The notes: a model not told the origin generated them from the letters alone. Shown: positions 34,702 through 47,747, counted from the first letter of the stretch. The stretch: DNA of 64,000 bases from Erythroxylum novogranatense (GCA_029891385.1 CM057230.1:54105414-54169413); one strand, 5' to 3'. A program made the numbers and translations.

Positions 34702-37060
34702 AATTGCAAGATACGAACAATCAGCCTGCTAAGAGAAGCTTTAGAGTTTAGGTTGTGGAAACTACTGCTGAGAAGGGTAAGTAATAAGGAGCTTCAGGCA
34801 GAGCCAAAAGCCAATTAAGAACCAACCATGTTCTACTTGGAAGGAGCCTTGTTCCCATCGAAGATGAGAAACAAGTTTGGTCTCAAGTGCGCCCATCATA
34901 TATAAATATTTTTTAAAAAACAAAGAAACAATGGGTAACTACTATCAAAGATACCTTGAATGAAGTGGAAGCAATTGAGAATACTGATTGTTTATCAGTT
35001 GTCTCTATTTACAATGTCAATTGGAAATAAAATCAAGCAATTGACATGCAACAATTCATTTATTACAACTTTTTCCCTTATCCAATTTTCCCAATTCCCA
35101 TTTCAATTCTCACATATTATCTTACTACTGCCATCAACTTCCTACCGAAAATGTGAATTGTCAACATCTTAAATCACAACATCATGGTAAATAATTGAAT
35201 GTCAAAAACCAAACCCTAGTTATAGATCACAATCTCAATACCTATCTCAAAGATTCAAGAGAAGAAAAGATAAAACATGGGATTTTCATCCCAACATTTT
35301 TACCACTTTCTGTATACCCAGCAGCCAAAACAAAGCACAGAAGAAAAAACTCCTCAGAGAAATAGAAAGAAGAAACCTTTAAAGATGAAATAGTGAGTTT
35401 TAAAGAAGAGAAGAACCTAGTCTGAAGCAAGTATGGGTTCGTCCGACGCCATAAACTTGGAGGGCCCAAAATTATTCTGCAAACAAAACCCCAGACAAAG
35501 GAATTAACAACACTGAATAGTTATATTTCATATATAGCATTGTATGAAGTTATGATTACATACTGCATGCGATTATAAAAGAGATAAAAGGGATGGTGAA
35601 TCTTGAAATGATGACTCCGTAAATAATATAGAAACAGATGAAAAATATGAGAAGAGAAGCCTCGATTTTTCCCTCCAATCGAACAAAAAAAACAATAACC
35701 CATGAATCAAAAGAAATGGAAGCAACGATGGAGAGAAAACCTACCACTGGATCTTGCAATGTTTGGCAGATTTGGCTACAAAGAGCAGAAGTAGAGAGAA
35801 GAGCTATTCAGCGTTGAACCAGATCGTAGAGAGAAGAGAGGAGATATTATAAACGTAAACGTCGGAAATGATAAACGTTAACGTCTATCCGAAAAAGCTC
35901 AAATTTGATTTTTTTTTTGAAAAGCTCCCAATCGGGGCTTCTCTAAAAGCTACATTTTAGCTTTAAAAAAAGTTATATTTCTACTTTAAAAGTGATTTTG
36001 AAGTTTACAACCAAACATTTTTTTTTTAAATAACTTTTGCGGTGAAAAGAAATACTTTTAGAGCTTCCAAAAGCTAAACCAAACAACTTCTTAGTCTACT
36101 AGGTTTAAAAACAAAACATTTGATCCAAAGATAACGAAAGTTCATCATACTGTCCTGCAAGGCTTTCAATACTGAAAAGTATCAAATACATATGTCATGT
36201 GTGATATAGATCCAATACAACCACGCATATCTAATACCTCACTTCTATAAATAAGAAAATATAATGTGGCAAATTACGATGATACTTGTATGATCTAAAC
36301 TATATCATCTTCATTTGTAGGTCTCAATTTCTTTAAACCTTATGCTAAATCGCATGTGTTAAATTGTATCAGAGAAATCTTGTTTTCTCTTACCGAATGC
36401 TAAACAACATTTAAGAAAACTTGTTTCCTCTCACCAAATGCTAAACTACATTAGAGAAAACCTTTATGTTCTCTAACTAAATGCTAAACTGCATTCGAGA
36501 AAACTTGTTTCCTCTCACTAAATGCTAAACTATATTAGAGAAAACCTTTATGTTCTCTAACTAAATGCTAAACTGCATTAAAAAACCTTTATGTTCTTTA
36601 ATTGAATGTTAAACTGCATTAGAGAACCTTTATGTGATTAAAAACTTATATCCCCTATGTCATATTAAAATTCATGGATATCTGTATAAAATTGTATGCT
36701 TCTAAATGACATAGGCTCAAGGTTAATTTGTATATATGCCCAATGAACTTTAAAATGCTTAATATTGACACAGATATTAAGACTTTCACATGTATTATGA
36801 AAATGTACAATAACACACATTCCTGAGGATAAGATGATCATCTTTATTAACAACCACCATACTGTCATAATACATCAAAATGTATAAATATACATGGACC
36901 AAATATAACAATCCCTTAACTAATAGTATCTAAGGAATTCAAAACACCCACATTGTATACTTGTATCTCAACCACATGTGGACGAAGTCCTTTAGTTAAA
37001 GGATCAACTAACATTTCCTCAATCCTTAAATGCTCCATCTTAATAGAAACATGGCCTTAT

Positions 37061-39715
37061 CAGTGCATAAAATGCTCCTGAGTTTGGGTTGCAGGTGTGT
37101 ATGCAATTATGGAAAATATGATAAAACAAAGGGGTAGAGTGAATGCACTCAAAATGTAAATTCTATAATTACGATAAGAAGTTAGACAAGAAGGAGAGGT
37201 AAATACTAGAAAATTGGTGCAGAATCGCTGTCAATATGTGGGGTAATGTGAGGTAAAAGTGCAAGCCACGATATGGGCCTACAAAAATAGGTTTTTGCTA
37301 TTATCAAATAGCAACCTCCAGTTATAGACAGGAACAAGGATAGAAATGTTATCTAGAATTAATTGGAATGTAAGTAGCAGTAGCGAATTTGAGTACGTGG
37401 CTATATGATATAAAGACATCTTTCAATAAGATGTCAGAATTTTGAATGGTATCAGCTAAGGTGTAAGTGTAAATGAAATTGCTTAATGCCTCATTGAGCC
37501 TTAGTATCGAGGATACATTGATCATAGAAGTCATGAGACAAATTGATCTTTTAAAGATCTTGGGAAATCCTGTAATTGATTTTTCTTAAGCTATTAAATG
37601 ACATAGATAATAGGTTAGTGACAATATCGAGGTTTGTACCAAGAATGACTGATATAAGGTCAGAAAGCCGGGTAATTTAATTTATGACCAATGAAGACAG
37701 GCTTTCCAGGACCAGTAGCTGGGATCATAAGCTCTTCTCTCGATTCAACAATGGAATCGAATAACTCTTCCATAGTGGGCCAAGGCCCCTCGCTTGAGTC
37801 AATCGGGTTTGCTTCAGAAAGGAATTGACAAACACAATGGAGAGAATTTTGAAATAACATGACAGGTCTCCCGGAAAAGTTGTGATGTACTGTCTCCTTT
37901 ATTTAAAAAAATGAAAATGAGAATATTGGAGTTATTTCCATAGCAAAGATTCAAGCATAAGGGTTAGAAAAGGCTATCGGGAGTGTATATATATTTTTGT
38001 TGATGTAAAATATCCAAAAATTCTAGGAGACATTCTTGTTCATGTGAGGTGAAATTTAGTCCACATCATAGGCTGTGTTTTTAAATCTATTTGGGAACCA
38101 TAAATTATCTCTGATGAAGGGGTTTTCAACACAGGAAATTATGGTTGTAGATAGATTGAAATGTGTGGAGTAACAGGTATAAATGAACAGACATTAGCAT
38201 AAGTCAATGTTTAATCATTGGGAAAGTGATAGAACTGCTAAAATTCGTCGAGAAAAAGGAAGTTCAATGAAAAATTGAGGATAGCATGTAATCATACTAC
38301 TGCATTGAGGAATTAGTTACTCAAGGAATTACAAGAACTAACTATAAGCATAATGAGTTTGAAGTTATATCTATTGGAGTTAATCATACCCCGATAGGAT
38401 TATGATATTAAGGGTTAATGTGAGCCAAGCAACATGATAACAATGAGCGACTATGATCATATTGACAAATGAAGATGAAAGTTTAATGGGTTGAGGGAAA
38501 AAGATGTCAGCCACGTCAGTGATAAATGAAACCAAAATCATTATGGTGTTAAGTATGCCATTCGGATTTGGAGATTTTGTATTATATACAATAGAGGTTC
38601 CCAATCGAGATCAAGAGGGAATTGGTTGAAATGTATAAGGTGATTTTGTGTACCTAGAGACAATTATAGCTTCATGAGTTAAATACATGACTTTAAAATT
38701 TATGCAAATTCAGTTGGTTTGAAAACTTGGAGTGATGAGGTGAAAAGCAACATATAGAGGTTAGGTAAGACTGGAATGGGAAAGGATTGAAAAGATTGTG
38801 CAGAGGGACCTGTCCTAATAAAGCTAATGTTACAATCAACAGTATCGAATAGACCATTTCATAGCAAAGTACCACATATGTGGCTACCAGGTTACTCAAT
38901 CTAGTGAAATAAAGAGGGTAAAATGATTAGTTAAAATGGAGCAAAAAGGAAATCTTATTAGTTATGGAAAAGTAACAACAGTTTTGCAAAAAGGGATTAG
39001 GAAAGCCTAAATTGAGGATTTGAGGAATTTTGATGAAATAAAGTATATGTACTAGTGTACCTCGAAAGAGCAATTGGCGGCTAAGAATATCGAACTGAGT
39101 GATTATATGTTCGAGTTTCTTATAGTCTTGACTATAGGAGATAGTTATAAAGCTTATATATTTGGAATGCTTCAGCATATAAGATTAAGATTAGTGTATA
39201 GTGCAAAGTGACTACAGGCAAAATCGTCATTATTTTGGTGAGACGACAAAAAGAGTCGAACACCCTGAGTACAAGTCAGCACAAATTTGGGATACTGTTA
39301 GTGAGGGAAACAAATTGAAAATCAGAATAAAGTGATTTTGATAGACGAATGGATTTTGGTGAATTATATCAAAGTTGTGACTATATGGAGAAAGATGTGA
39401 AGATTTAGTTTACTATATCAAAAAAAAGAGAGATATGTCTTGTCCTTGAGTGTATCACCTATGCCAAAGTGTAGTTAGATGAGGTACAAAGGAAATAGGG
39501 GAAGCTAAGTGGGACATTAAGTGGTCCTTATATGATGAGGGCAAAAATGAGACTAAGACATTATGAGTGATTTTATGATTAGTATTGTTATCATCCGAAA
39601 TATGTGGTTTTGGAACTGAAAGGAAAGAATTGAGTACTTTGAAACTCATCAAGGGTATAATTGAGCAAGAATGATAGATAAATAAAGAATTGATTGGAAA
39701 CGATTGAGTGTAGGA
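37061..39715. other. Unassigned interval, probably decayed Gypsy internal DNA
   Basis: There are no recognisable polymerase motifs, though the interval runs directly into a Gypsy pol tail at 39720. A minus-strand open patch at 37660-37860 reads SSEGPWPTMEELFDSIVESR followed by EELMIPATGPGKPVFIGHK. It looks like real coding sequence by composition but belongs to no family I can name. The rest has stops in every frame. Confidence 0.3.
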
Positions 39716-39719
39716 GGTA

Positions 39720-39789
39720 ACAGTACCCCTACCTTATTCAGTATCAAAAATGAACTTCGAGGACGAAATTTTTATTAGGAGGGGAGAAT
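39720..39789 (+). pseudogene. C-terminal tail of a chromovirus-type Gypsy polyprotein
   Basis: The frame PLPYSVSKMNFEDEIFIRRG then EL and TAA ends just before a purine-rich GGAGGGGAGAA and the LTR start. The FEDEI-RRGEL ending is the usual last phrase of Tekay/Del-type Gypsy integrase. Codons upstream are unreadable. Confidence 0.6.
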
Positions 39790-42700
39790 TGTAACATCTC
39801 ATCACCGATGAGAAGGATAAAATGGTAATTCAGGACAAGTTATGAGTGTGTAAACAAGTCTCGGCATGTTCATGCATATGATGGTCTCTATTTTTACATA
39901 AATTGTCATTTTTGTATATGCACATGATTGTACATGCATTCATGACATTTATCGACATATGTGTTTATTGTGAAAAATGTGTTATTTGTGCTCAAAAATT
40001 GAATTGGAGTGGATTATTGTTTGTTTTACATTTTTGGAAGAATTGTAGAAATTTTTCTGAAATTTTTTGGGTACAATTACCGGACCGAAAAAATTGTCAA
40101 GTGACATACTGATTTGGTTTTCGGTACCAAAAATGACTGCCCAATGGCACTGAAAATGTAGATACATGATTTTAGGATTTAGTACTTTGAGCCATTGAAA
40201 TTTGGAGAGAAATTGGACTAGAAATTGAATTGTTATGGGAAAAGAAATGAATAAGTGCTTAAAACAAAGACAAGTGGCAAGTGACACTTGTCACTTGCCT
40301 ACTTATGCCTTAGACTAGTTTGTCTTTTAAATAAGTTCACCATGAGAAGCTTTCCACGATGCTATGTTTGAAAGAGTCAAAATCCCTTTTAAATGCCAAA
40401 TCTTCCTTCTCATCTGAAAGTTTCCTCCTCCTCCTTCGTGGGAGCTTTTCTCCTTATAAGGTGCTACTCTTCTCCTCCAACTAAAGCTCTTTTATCATAA
40501 GTGCTTCCTCTTCATGTGTTTAAGCTTAAGCCTTCTTTATCCAAAAAAAAAATGGGGTTTTTCGTGTATGTGAAGTGAAGAGGAGGAATTGGTGAGTTGG
40601 TGATGAATGGAAGCATTAAAGACTTGTTAAGTGAGAATTTTGTTTTTATGGTCTTAAATTGGTAGTTGATGCTTTATTTGTGATGTCTTGAACATTAATT
40701 TCATGGTACTTGGGATTAGCTTGGATGGGTATAAATTTATGTTTGTGTAAGGATAAATATTATAACATGTAAAGTATAGTTAAATTGTGTGTTTTGGATG
40801 GATTTTAGTGATGTTAGATGCTTAATTCTTAAAAGGAAATGATTGAGTATTTTTGCTGGAATTTTGTGGGGTTATGTTCAAATGAATGTCTTGATGATTT
40901 TGTGGCTGAATTAGAGACTAAATTGGAGGCTTATTGATGTAGGAATGGGGTTAGAATGAAAGGAGTTGTGCTAGGATTAAAATCTGGAAAATTTCTTTTA
41001 TGTAGGTTTCAGGTTTTTGGTCATAACTTTTGTTATGGTTGTGCTATAGAGATGAGCTTTTGCTTAAATTAAACTTAATAAGTATGGATAGATTTCATAT
41101 GAAGGAAGTTTTGTCCAATTATGACTTTAAGGGTTTTAAATTTCGCTTGGAAAGTGAGTTGTAGGTGTTGTATGAACAGTAATCCGAACCTTGTGACCTG
41201 AAACTTTGATGATTTTTGTTTAGTTGATTTCGATTGAATTTGCTAATTTGGTCTTCATGAAAGTTGAAGATTTTTGTGTTAGCTTTCTAACTCCACTAAG
41301 TATGAGTTTTTTTTTATTTGTAGGTTAAAAGTTATGGTTTGTTAATGTTCAGGTGGTCATTCAGCCTAAAATGTGTGTTGGTGGGCAAATGCTCTAAGTT
41401 CATAGGTTTTGTGCTTTTTATGTACTGATATTAATTTTGGACTGTTAAGGGTGAAATTGGCTCAAGTGACCTTCTGGTAAGTTGTAGAGGATTGTATCTT
41501 TCTAATGAGGTATAATATGCGAATTTTGGATGTAAGGATTATAAGTTGTGAATTTGTAAAGTTTGGATATGGGTTAGGTTTTATGCTATTTTAACAAGCT
41601 TAACAGGGCAGCCACATTAATGGGTGAATGTGAACTAGTTAGTGATAGAATTTGTTTCTGAGTCCTTCATGAGAAGTGTAAGTTGTTTTCTTATCTTTTC
41701 AGTGATATATAGCATGTAATTTTTCGACAATGGGTTAGAAAGTTATGAATTTTGGAAGAATGTGTTACTGTTGAAGATGACTTATATAGGCAGAAGATTT
41801 GCTAGGGAATTTGATTTGGTTAGAGATGGAATTGGCTTCCAATTTGTTCATGAAAGTTGTAGCATTTGTTTTTCTATTTTGATTGATATAAAATTTGGAA
41901 TTTTTGGCTGAGGGGATGAAAAGTTATGATTTTTAGAAAGATGTTGTACTGTTGTGATAAATGTGTGACTAGGCAGTGTCTTTGAGTGCATTTTTGACAC
42001 CCTTAGAGGTGAAATTGGATTATGAGCTCTTCATAAAACTTGTAGGATTTGTCAAGATCTTTCCAACAAGACCTCATTTGTGATTTTTGGACATGTGGGT
42101 AAAGAGTTGTGTAGTATGGAAGAAGGGAGAGTTAATATGTGGTTTTGAAAAAAGATGGAAAATGAATATTTTGGAAAAAAATGAAAAATGAAATTGATTT
42201 CCGGAACTCGACAGATCGCCCTCGCGAGATCGAGGGCGAGACCCATCCGATTGTTATTATTATTTTTTATTTACTTATTTCTTATTCTTTAGTTAATTAT
42301 CAATGCCTTTTAAATTCTTTTGTCAATTTTTTTTCATCCGACGTCCGATTGACCTGATTCTCAAGGCATCGGATTCGTATAATATTTAATTTCATTTATT
42401 TGTGCAATTAGGAATTTTTAGAGCTAAAATTGAGGAGAATTGGTTAGGTCGAAGTGAGGGGACCGGGTAATGATTTTTTCGATCCGTCTTTTATTTATTA
42501 TTGGACCTATAAAGGTCCAAATTGAGTGTTTTTAGTGTCTATGGATTTCTAATTTTTAGAAGAACACTTTGTGATGAGAAATTGTGATATAGTGCCAGGA
42601 ATGTCACGAACATGCATTGTACACATTTTAATTGCTACATATGCATTATTAAATATTTCTGAGTGTATCTTTGGTGATGGTGAATAATTTTTGACTGTTT

Positions 42701-44002
42701 AGAGGCGCTTTTGGAACGTCACCCCATAGACGTTGCCGAGACTTTCGGGCTTTTGCTTCAGGATCTATCTGTGAGTGACCTAGATGGTTTCTCAATTATT
42801 ATTTTTTTATTATTTTGCGCTTACAATTCTGTGGAGAAGAATGGTGGGATTATGCGTTGTTTATGACTGGATTCCGGACCGAAGGTGTCTGATATATTGA
42901 GAACTTTTGACATAGAAGTGTTATTTGTCTGAGAATGTTAGACCTTCGTGTTTTCAATGTGATAAATTGTGACTGTGATTTTAATGTGAATAATTGTGAA
43001 CTAATTGTTTGAATGCGATAATTTGGGTTTGATTGTAATGCGATATTGCTCAATTGCGACATATGCATTCCATGCATGAATGCATGATCAACTAATGACA
43101 GTTGTGACCGGAGCAGCCATCGAGAGCTACAAGCTCAACGTTTATATTTGGGCCTTGAACCCAACATTGATTCAGAGTCTCAGGCTCAACGATTAATGCG
43201 CCCATAATGGGACAGTTCAGAGCCTTAGGCTCAAAGATTAATACGCCCATATTGGGACAGTTCAGGTGCTCGGTCACAACACCGAAATAAATTGGTAAAG
43301 TGTCACATGCACATGTCATATACATCTGATTTTTAATCTCTTTGATTGAGTGAAAGACTAACTGCCTTATGTGTCTGTGGTATCAATCATTCCGAATGTG
43401 AATTATGAAACAATTGGCTTATGCTTGAGTGTTTTATAAATTCAATTGGTGATGGATGTCAAATAGAATGAAATGTATCAAATTGTCTATGTTCATGTGA
43501 AATTGTGCAATGGGATTAAATATGCAACAATGTAAATATATGTTATGTGAAACGATGTGTTGCATGAATTGAGTGAACCATCGATGATGGTTCCTCACTG
43601 AGTTCGCAAAACTCACCTAAAATTTGCAATTATTTTTCAGGACCCAAAAGAATACCCCGTTAGGCAACGGGCGTATAGTAACCGCATACGAGTGAGAAAA
43701 GAGGTCGGGATCAGTTCGTGTTTGCATTAAAGTTTAATAAAAATTGTACTTTCTGAATTTTTGTACAAATGAATAGGTCATGTTGTAAAGTCAACAAACT
43801 AAATGAAATTGTATTTACAAAAAGGGCCCCCGTGGTCATTGAATTCGCCGATGATTATTTATGTAAATTGTTTTCCGCATAATATGTAAAGTATTTTATA
43901 CTGAGTTTTGACTGAGTGATGTAGCACGTCACTCTCACAGAGTACGGACTCGGATATCACCATCGATGTCGGGTTCGGGTCATGCGGGAGTCGGGTGTTA
44001 CA
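39790..44002 (+). repeat. 4.2 kb chromovirus-like LTR (LTR A)
   Basis: Starts TGTAACATCTC directly after the pol tail and ends GGGTGTTACA. It carries a leader-like segment around 40380-40640 ending before a GTGAG/GTAAG-rich stretch. It also has five diverged modules of about 175-215 bp between about 41220 and 42110, each with a phrase like CTTCATGAAAGTTGTAG and later AAAGTTATGAATTTTGGAA. A palindrome CGCCCTCG...CGAGGGCG at 42217-42238 follows, and then a tandem repeat at 43110-43270. This is either the 3' LTR of the decayed element to its left or a recombinant. Very long LTRs are usual for the Tekay lineage. Confidence 0.7.
43175..43270 (+). repeat. Tandem 62-64 bp repeat in the 3' part of LTR A
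   Basis: Units of the form CAGGCTCAACGATTAATGCG then CCCATAATGGGACAGTTCAG follow each other twice, with a third degenerate unit before them (from about 43125). Each contains the palindrome CCCATAATGGG or CCCATATTGGG. Confidence 0.75.
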
Positions 44003-44606
44003 GGAATGGTGGTCATGATCGGGTTTTGGTGAAGGGAAAATAGGTTAACCTATCTCTGATACCACTTCATGGCGATTTGGGTGTAAAGATGATGGCAAAA
44101 TAGGTTGATTAAGGTTCAGGTTGATAGGATACATTTGGGAATTTGGTGAAAGGTTCTAATGGAAACAGTCTGATTGTGGATGAATTCTGGATCGATTGGC
44201 TGGGAATTTTTGGATAAATTCTAGATGAAAGTTGTAGAATTTTCTGTCTAGTTTCCATGGATATCAAGTTTGCATGAATTGGATGTGTGGTTTGGGAGAT
44301 ATGACTGCTTTAGTATGGGTAGGTCGAATATGTTGAAGCTGACGGTGGTGTAGAAAACAAATAGTTTTTGGAAAACTATTAAAACCCAAATGTTAGTTTT
44401 GGAAAGCTAATAACCCTAATGATAAATCACAACAAAAAAGTAGCTGAAATTGTATTTTTTAATTGATTCACGTCACCCAAAAAAAATGGAAATACAATCA
44501 ACATAAATAAGGAAAGGTTGCAAAATGGAAAGTCACAAAATTGACCTCATCATTGCATTTCTTTATGGCCTGCGGCTTTAATGGTCTTTAAAAAGAAAAA
44601 TAGAGG
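44003..44606. other. Repeat-derived DNA right of LTR A
   Basis: No gene is visible. At about 44210-44310 the phrase GATGAAAGTTGTAGAATTTT then TTTGCATGAATTGGATGTGTG resembles one of the LTR modules, so this too is retrotransposon-derived. TCTCTGATACCA at 44065-44076 is the reverse complement of a tRNA-Met primer-binding site, but no LTR boundary can be seen beside it. Confidence 0.35.
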
Positions 44607-44607
44607 T

Positions 44608-44763
44608 CGTTTGGTTTCATTTTTGTTTTTCTGGTGTTGTTTTTGATTTTTGTTTTCTGTTTTTGGTTTTTGTTTTTTCAAAAAAAAAATGAAAACCTGT
44701 TTGGTTAAGATTTGTGATATAAAATTGAAACTAAAATCTGTTTAGTTGAAATTTCTAATAAAC

Positions 44764-44824
<61 letters not shown>

Positions 44825-44844
44825 GTTATTCTTATTCTTATTAA

Positions 44845-44878
<34 letters not shown>

Positions 44879-45050
44879 TTTAATAAATTATTCTTATTAT
44901 TATTAATTTATTATTATTATTATTATTTATTGTTAATAATAATATTATTATTAATTATTATTAATTATTGTTATAAATTTTCTACTTACTATTTTAATAC
45001 TATTAATATTATTATTTTATTATTAATTTTATTATACCAAATTAATTATC

Positions 45051-45091
<41 letters not shown>

Positions 45092-45307
45092 TTCAAGATA
45101 GAAAGCGAGGATATGTTGATTTTCTATCGAAAAAAACATGTCAAAATTCAGAGAAACGATGTTTTTTTTTTTTGTAAAATTGTTGTGATTTTTTTATTTT
45201 TAAAAACAAAAAATCGTAATAGAGTAAGCCAAACACATTTTACTTACCTTTTTTCTTTTTACAAAAACGACAACAAAAAAAGAAAAAAAAGAAATAAACA
45301 ACCCCTA
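44608..45307. mobile_element. Possible MITE containing ATT microsatellites
   Basis: The left tip GGTCGTTTGGTTTCATTTTT and the reverse complement of the right tip (GGGTTGTTTATTTCTTTTTT) are alike, and the CGTTTGGTTT-type start is common among plant Harbinger-like MITEs. The target-site duplication is not clear. The interior is dominated by TTA/ATT repeats (44764-44935 and 45053-45090). An open frame over it is low-complexity sequence, not a gene. Confidence 0.35.
44764..45090. repeat. ATT/TTA microsatellite block
   Basis: Long pure runs of TTA lie at 44766-44822 and 44848-44872 and again at 45053-45090, with degenerate TTA-rich sequence between. Such runs are prone to slippage and may be assembly-sensitive. 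Confidence 0.9.
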
Positions 45308-45419
45308 AGTTTTTAAAATAGCCAAAACAATAAAGGAAAGATAACATAAGATTAGAATGGAAATAATGAGCATTAGATGCTCTTATTAGCTTCAATTAGG
45401 TGATCGCAACTCCATGCCA

Positions 45420-45710
45420 CTAACCAATGGAGCAACAGCCTTCTTGGATGTCTTGGGCTTCTTTAATGGGTTTCTCAAACTCGTCTTCATCATAAAGCAA
45501 TGGATCAACATGAGCTGCAGCCTTATAAAGGCCAAATGGCTTCAAATAGACCTGCAACTTCATGATTAAGCCCAAAAAATCATCATCAGTATTTTCCTCT
45601 TCTATGATGGAACCATTTTCATCATTTGCACCCAAGCCCATGTTTGCAATATCTTCTAAGACTTTGTTAGATGGACCTCCATCAATATATAAATATAAAT
45701 ATAATCTCAT
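45420..45710 (-). pseudogene. Unrecognised acidic protein fragment
   Basis: An open frame of 96 codons rich in Asp/Glu, including EEENTDDDFLGLIMKLQVYL and then KAAAHVDPLLYDEDEFEKP. The residue choice looks like genuine protein (amphipathic, no low complexity) rather than chance, and the C-terminus CCSIG is near-prenylation-like. The first residues (MRLYLYLYI) come from an AT-rich run, so the true start or preceding exon is missing. I do not recognise the family. It is probably the last exon of a lost or fragmented gene. Confidence 0.35.
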
Positions 45711-45910
45711 AATGATAATCTCATTATATTTTTAATTGCACAACAATTATTCTGGAGATTTTTCCTTTATTATTAAAATATCAAATATAATTAATAAAAT
45801 ATATAAAGATAAATAATATCTTTATTAATTAAAACAATAAATTTATGCAAAAAATTGTAATCAATTGATTAAGTGTAAAGACATAAACTAACAAATTTCA
45901 CACAAGTGAA

Positions 45911-46013
45911 TTAAAATTTCAGGTCAAGCTGGGACAAGTGAACTAGCTTAGCCATTTCAGGTGGAATCTTTCCACTAAATTGGTTGTTGCTACTATTCAA
46001 GAAATTCAATTTT
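45911..46013 (-). pseudogene. Leucine-rich repeat fragment (receptor-kinase type)
   Basis: The minus strand reads KLNFLNSSNNQFSGKIPPEM then AKLVHLSQLDLKF and a stop. That is one complete plant-specific LRR (LxxLxxSxNxFSGxIPxE) plus the start of the next (LxxLxxLDL). It is the kind found in the ectodomain of MIK/PEPR-like receptor kinases. Only about 33 codons remain, with no kinase or signal peptide nearby. Confidence 0.65.
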
Positions 46014-46361
46014 CTTATTGCCAAACAAGCTTTACTTTGAAGATAATGTCCAGGGTATCAAATTTCAAACTGATTTCAACTCCTAACATAAAAAGCTTTC
46101 TCTTCTTTGTTTTCTCCACTTTGATAGAAAGAGTAAAGCACTGGATCGCAATTCTTATTCCCTAATTAGTGATCAATGACAATTGAAATCCTAAGAAAGC
46201 TCGTTATTCTTCAAATGGCTGGTACCATAGAACAAAGATACATAACTAAAAAATGATCGAGTTTTCTGCTCCTACACAGATCACATTGTTTGATACCCTT
46301 TATCTTATTTGAAAATTAAGAATTGGATAGTATTAATCCCAGGGACTGATTAGATCTATCT

Positions 46362-47490
<1,129 letters not shown>

Positions 47491-47498
47491 CAAACCAA

Positions 47499-47739
47499 TA
47501 GGGATGACAATGGCCGGACTCGCTAATTTTTTAAAATAACATGCATAAAACAATATTTTTTCTTAATTGAGTCCGAGCTTGGATTATTTAAGTCCAGGCC
47601 TATTTGAGGCCTAATTCTTCTAAATAAAATGTTCTTGTTTTGTTTGGAAAAATTGGGTCTTGAGCTTGACTTGGTCTATAAGTTGGCCTATTGAAAATGC
47701 CTAGATTTAAGCCCATAGTCCAGCTCGTTATCAACCCTA
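47499..47739. mobile_element. hAT-type MITE, 241 bp
   Basis: The tips TAGGGATGACAATGG (left) and TAGGGTTGATAACGAG (right arm read inward) are inverted repeats of the hAT kind. The flanks carry an 8 bp duplication with one mismatch, CAAACCAA at 47491-47498 and CACACCAA at 47740-47747. There is no coding capacity. Confidence 0.75.
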
Positions 47740-47747
47740 CACACCAA

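Larger units (their letters stand above)
33153..36096. mobile_element. Harbinger-like element carrying gene fragments (Pack-type)
   Basis: About 2.9 kb, bounded by imperfect tips GTGTCTGTTTAGATGAGCTT (left) and GAAGTTGTTTGGTTTAGCTT (right arm read inward) and flanked by TTA on both sides (33150-33152 and 36097-36099). The uninterrupted site is visible at about 30070 (reverse strand ...GAATTAGTCTAATAAG...), with a single TTA, which confirms both ends of the insertion and a 3 bp duplication. There is no transposase. The interior holds an RPB1 gene fragment (34220-34639), a stretch at 35150-35470 resembling the start of some gene (minus-strand MASDEPILASD then stop), and internal direct repeats. 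Confidence 0.65.
33073..37060 (-). mobile_element. 3' internal part of the inverted Copia relative, split by an insertion
   Basis: 33073-33152 and 36097-37060 together align in reverse with 29160-30156 of the plus-strand element. The aligned parts include the DPLTKGL coding tail, the 45-50 bp tandem units (36370-36640) and the purine-tract side. The two pieces are separated by the Harbinger-like insertion at 33153-36096. The copy stops abruptly near 37060, so only the 3' end of the element survives. Confidence 0.75.

Noticed and set aside
44065..44076. Reverse complement of a tRNA-Met primer-binding site
   Set aside because: No LTR terminus adjoins it on the expected side, so it cannot be tied to an element.
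44930..45316. Open frame of 128 codons, Ile-rich
   Set aside because: It is translated ATT/TTA microsatellite, not protein-like.
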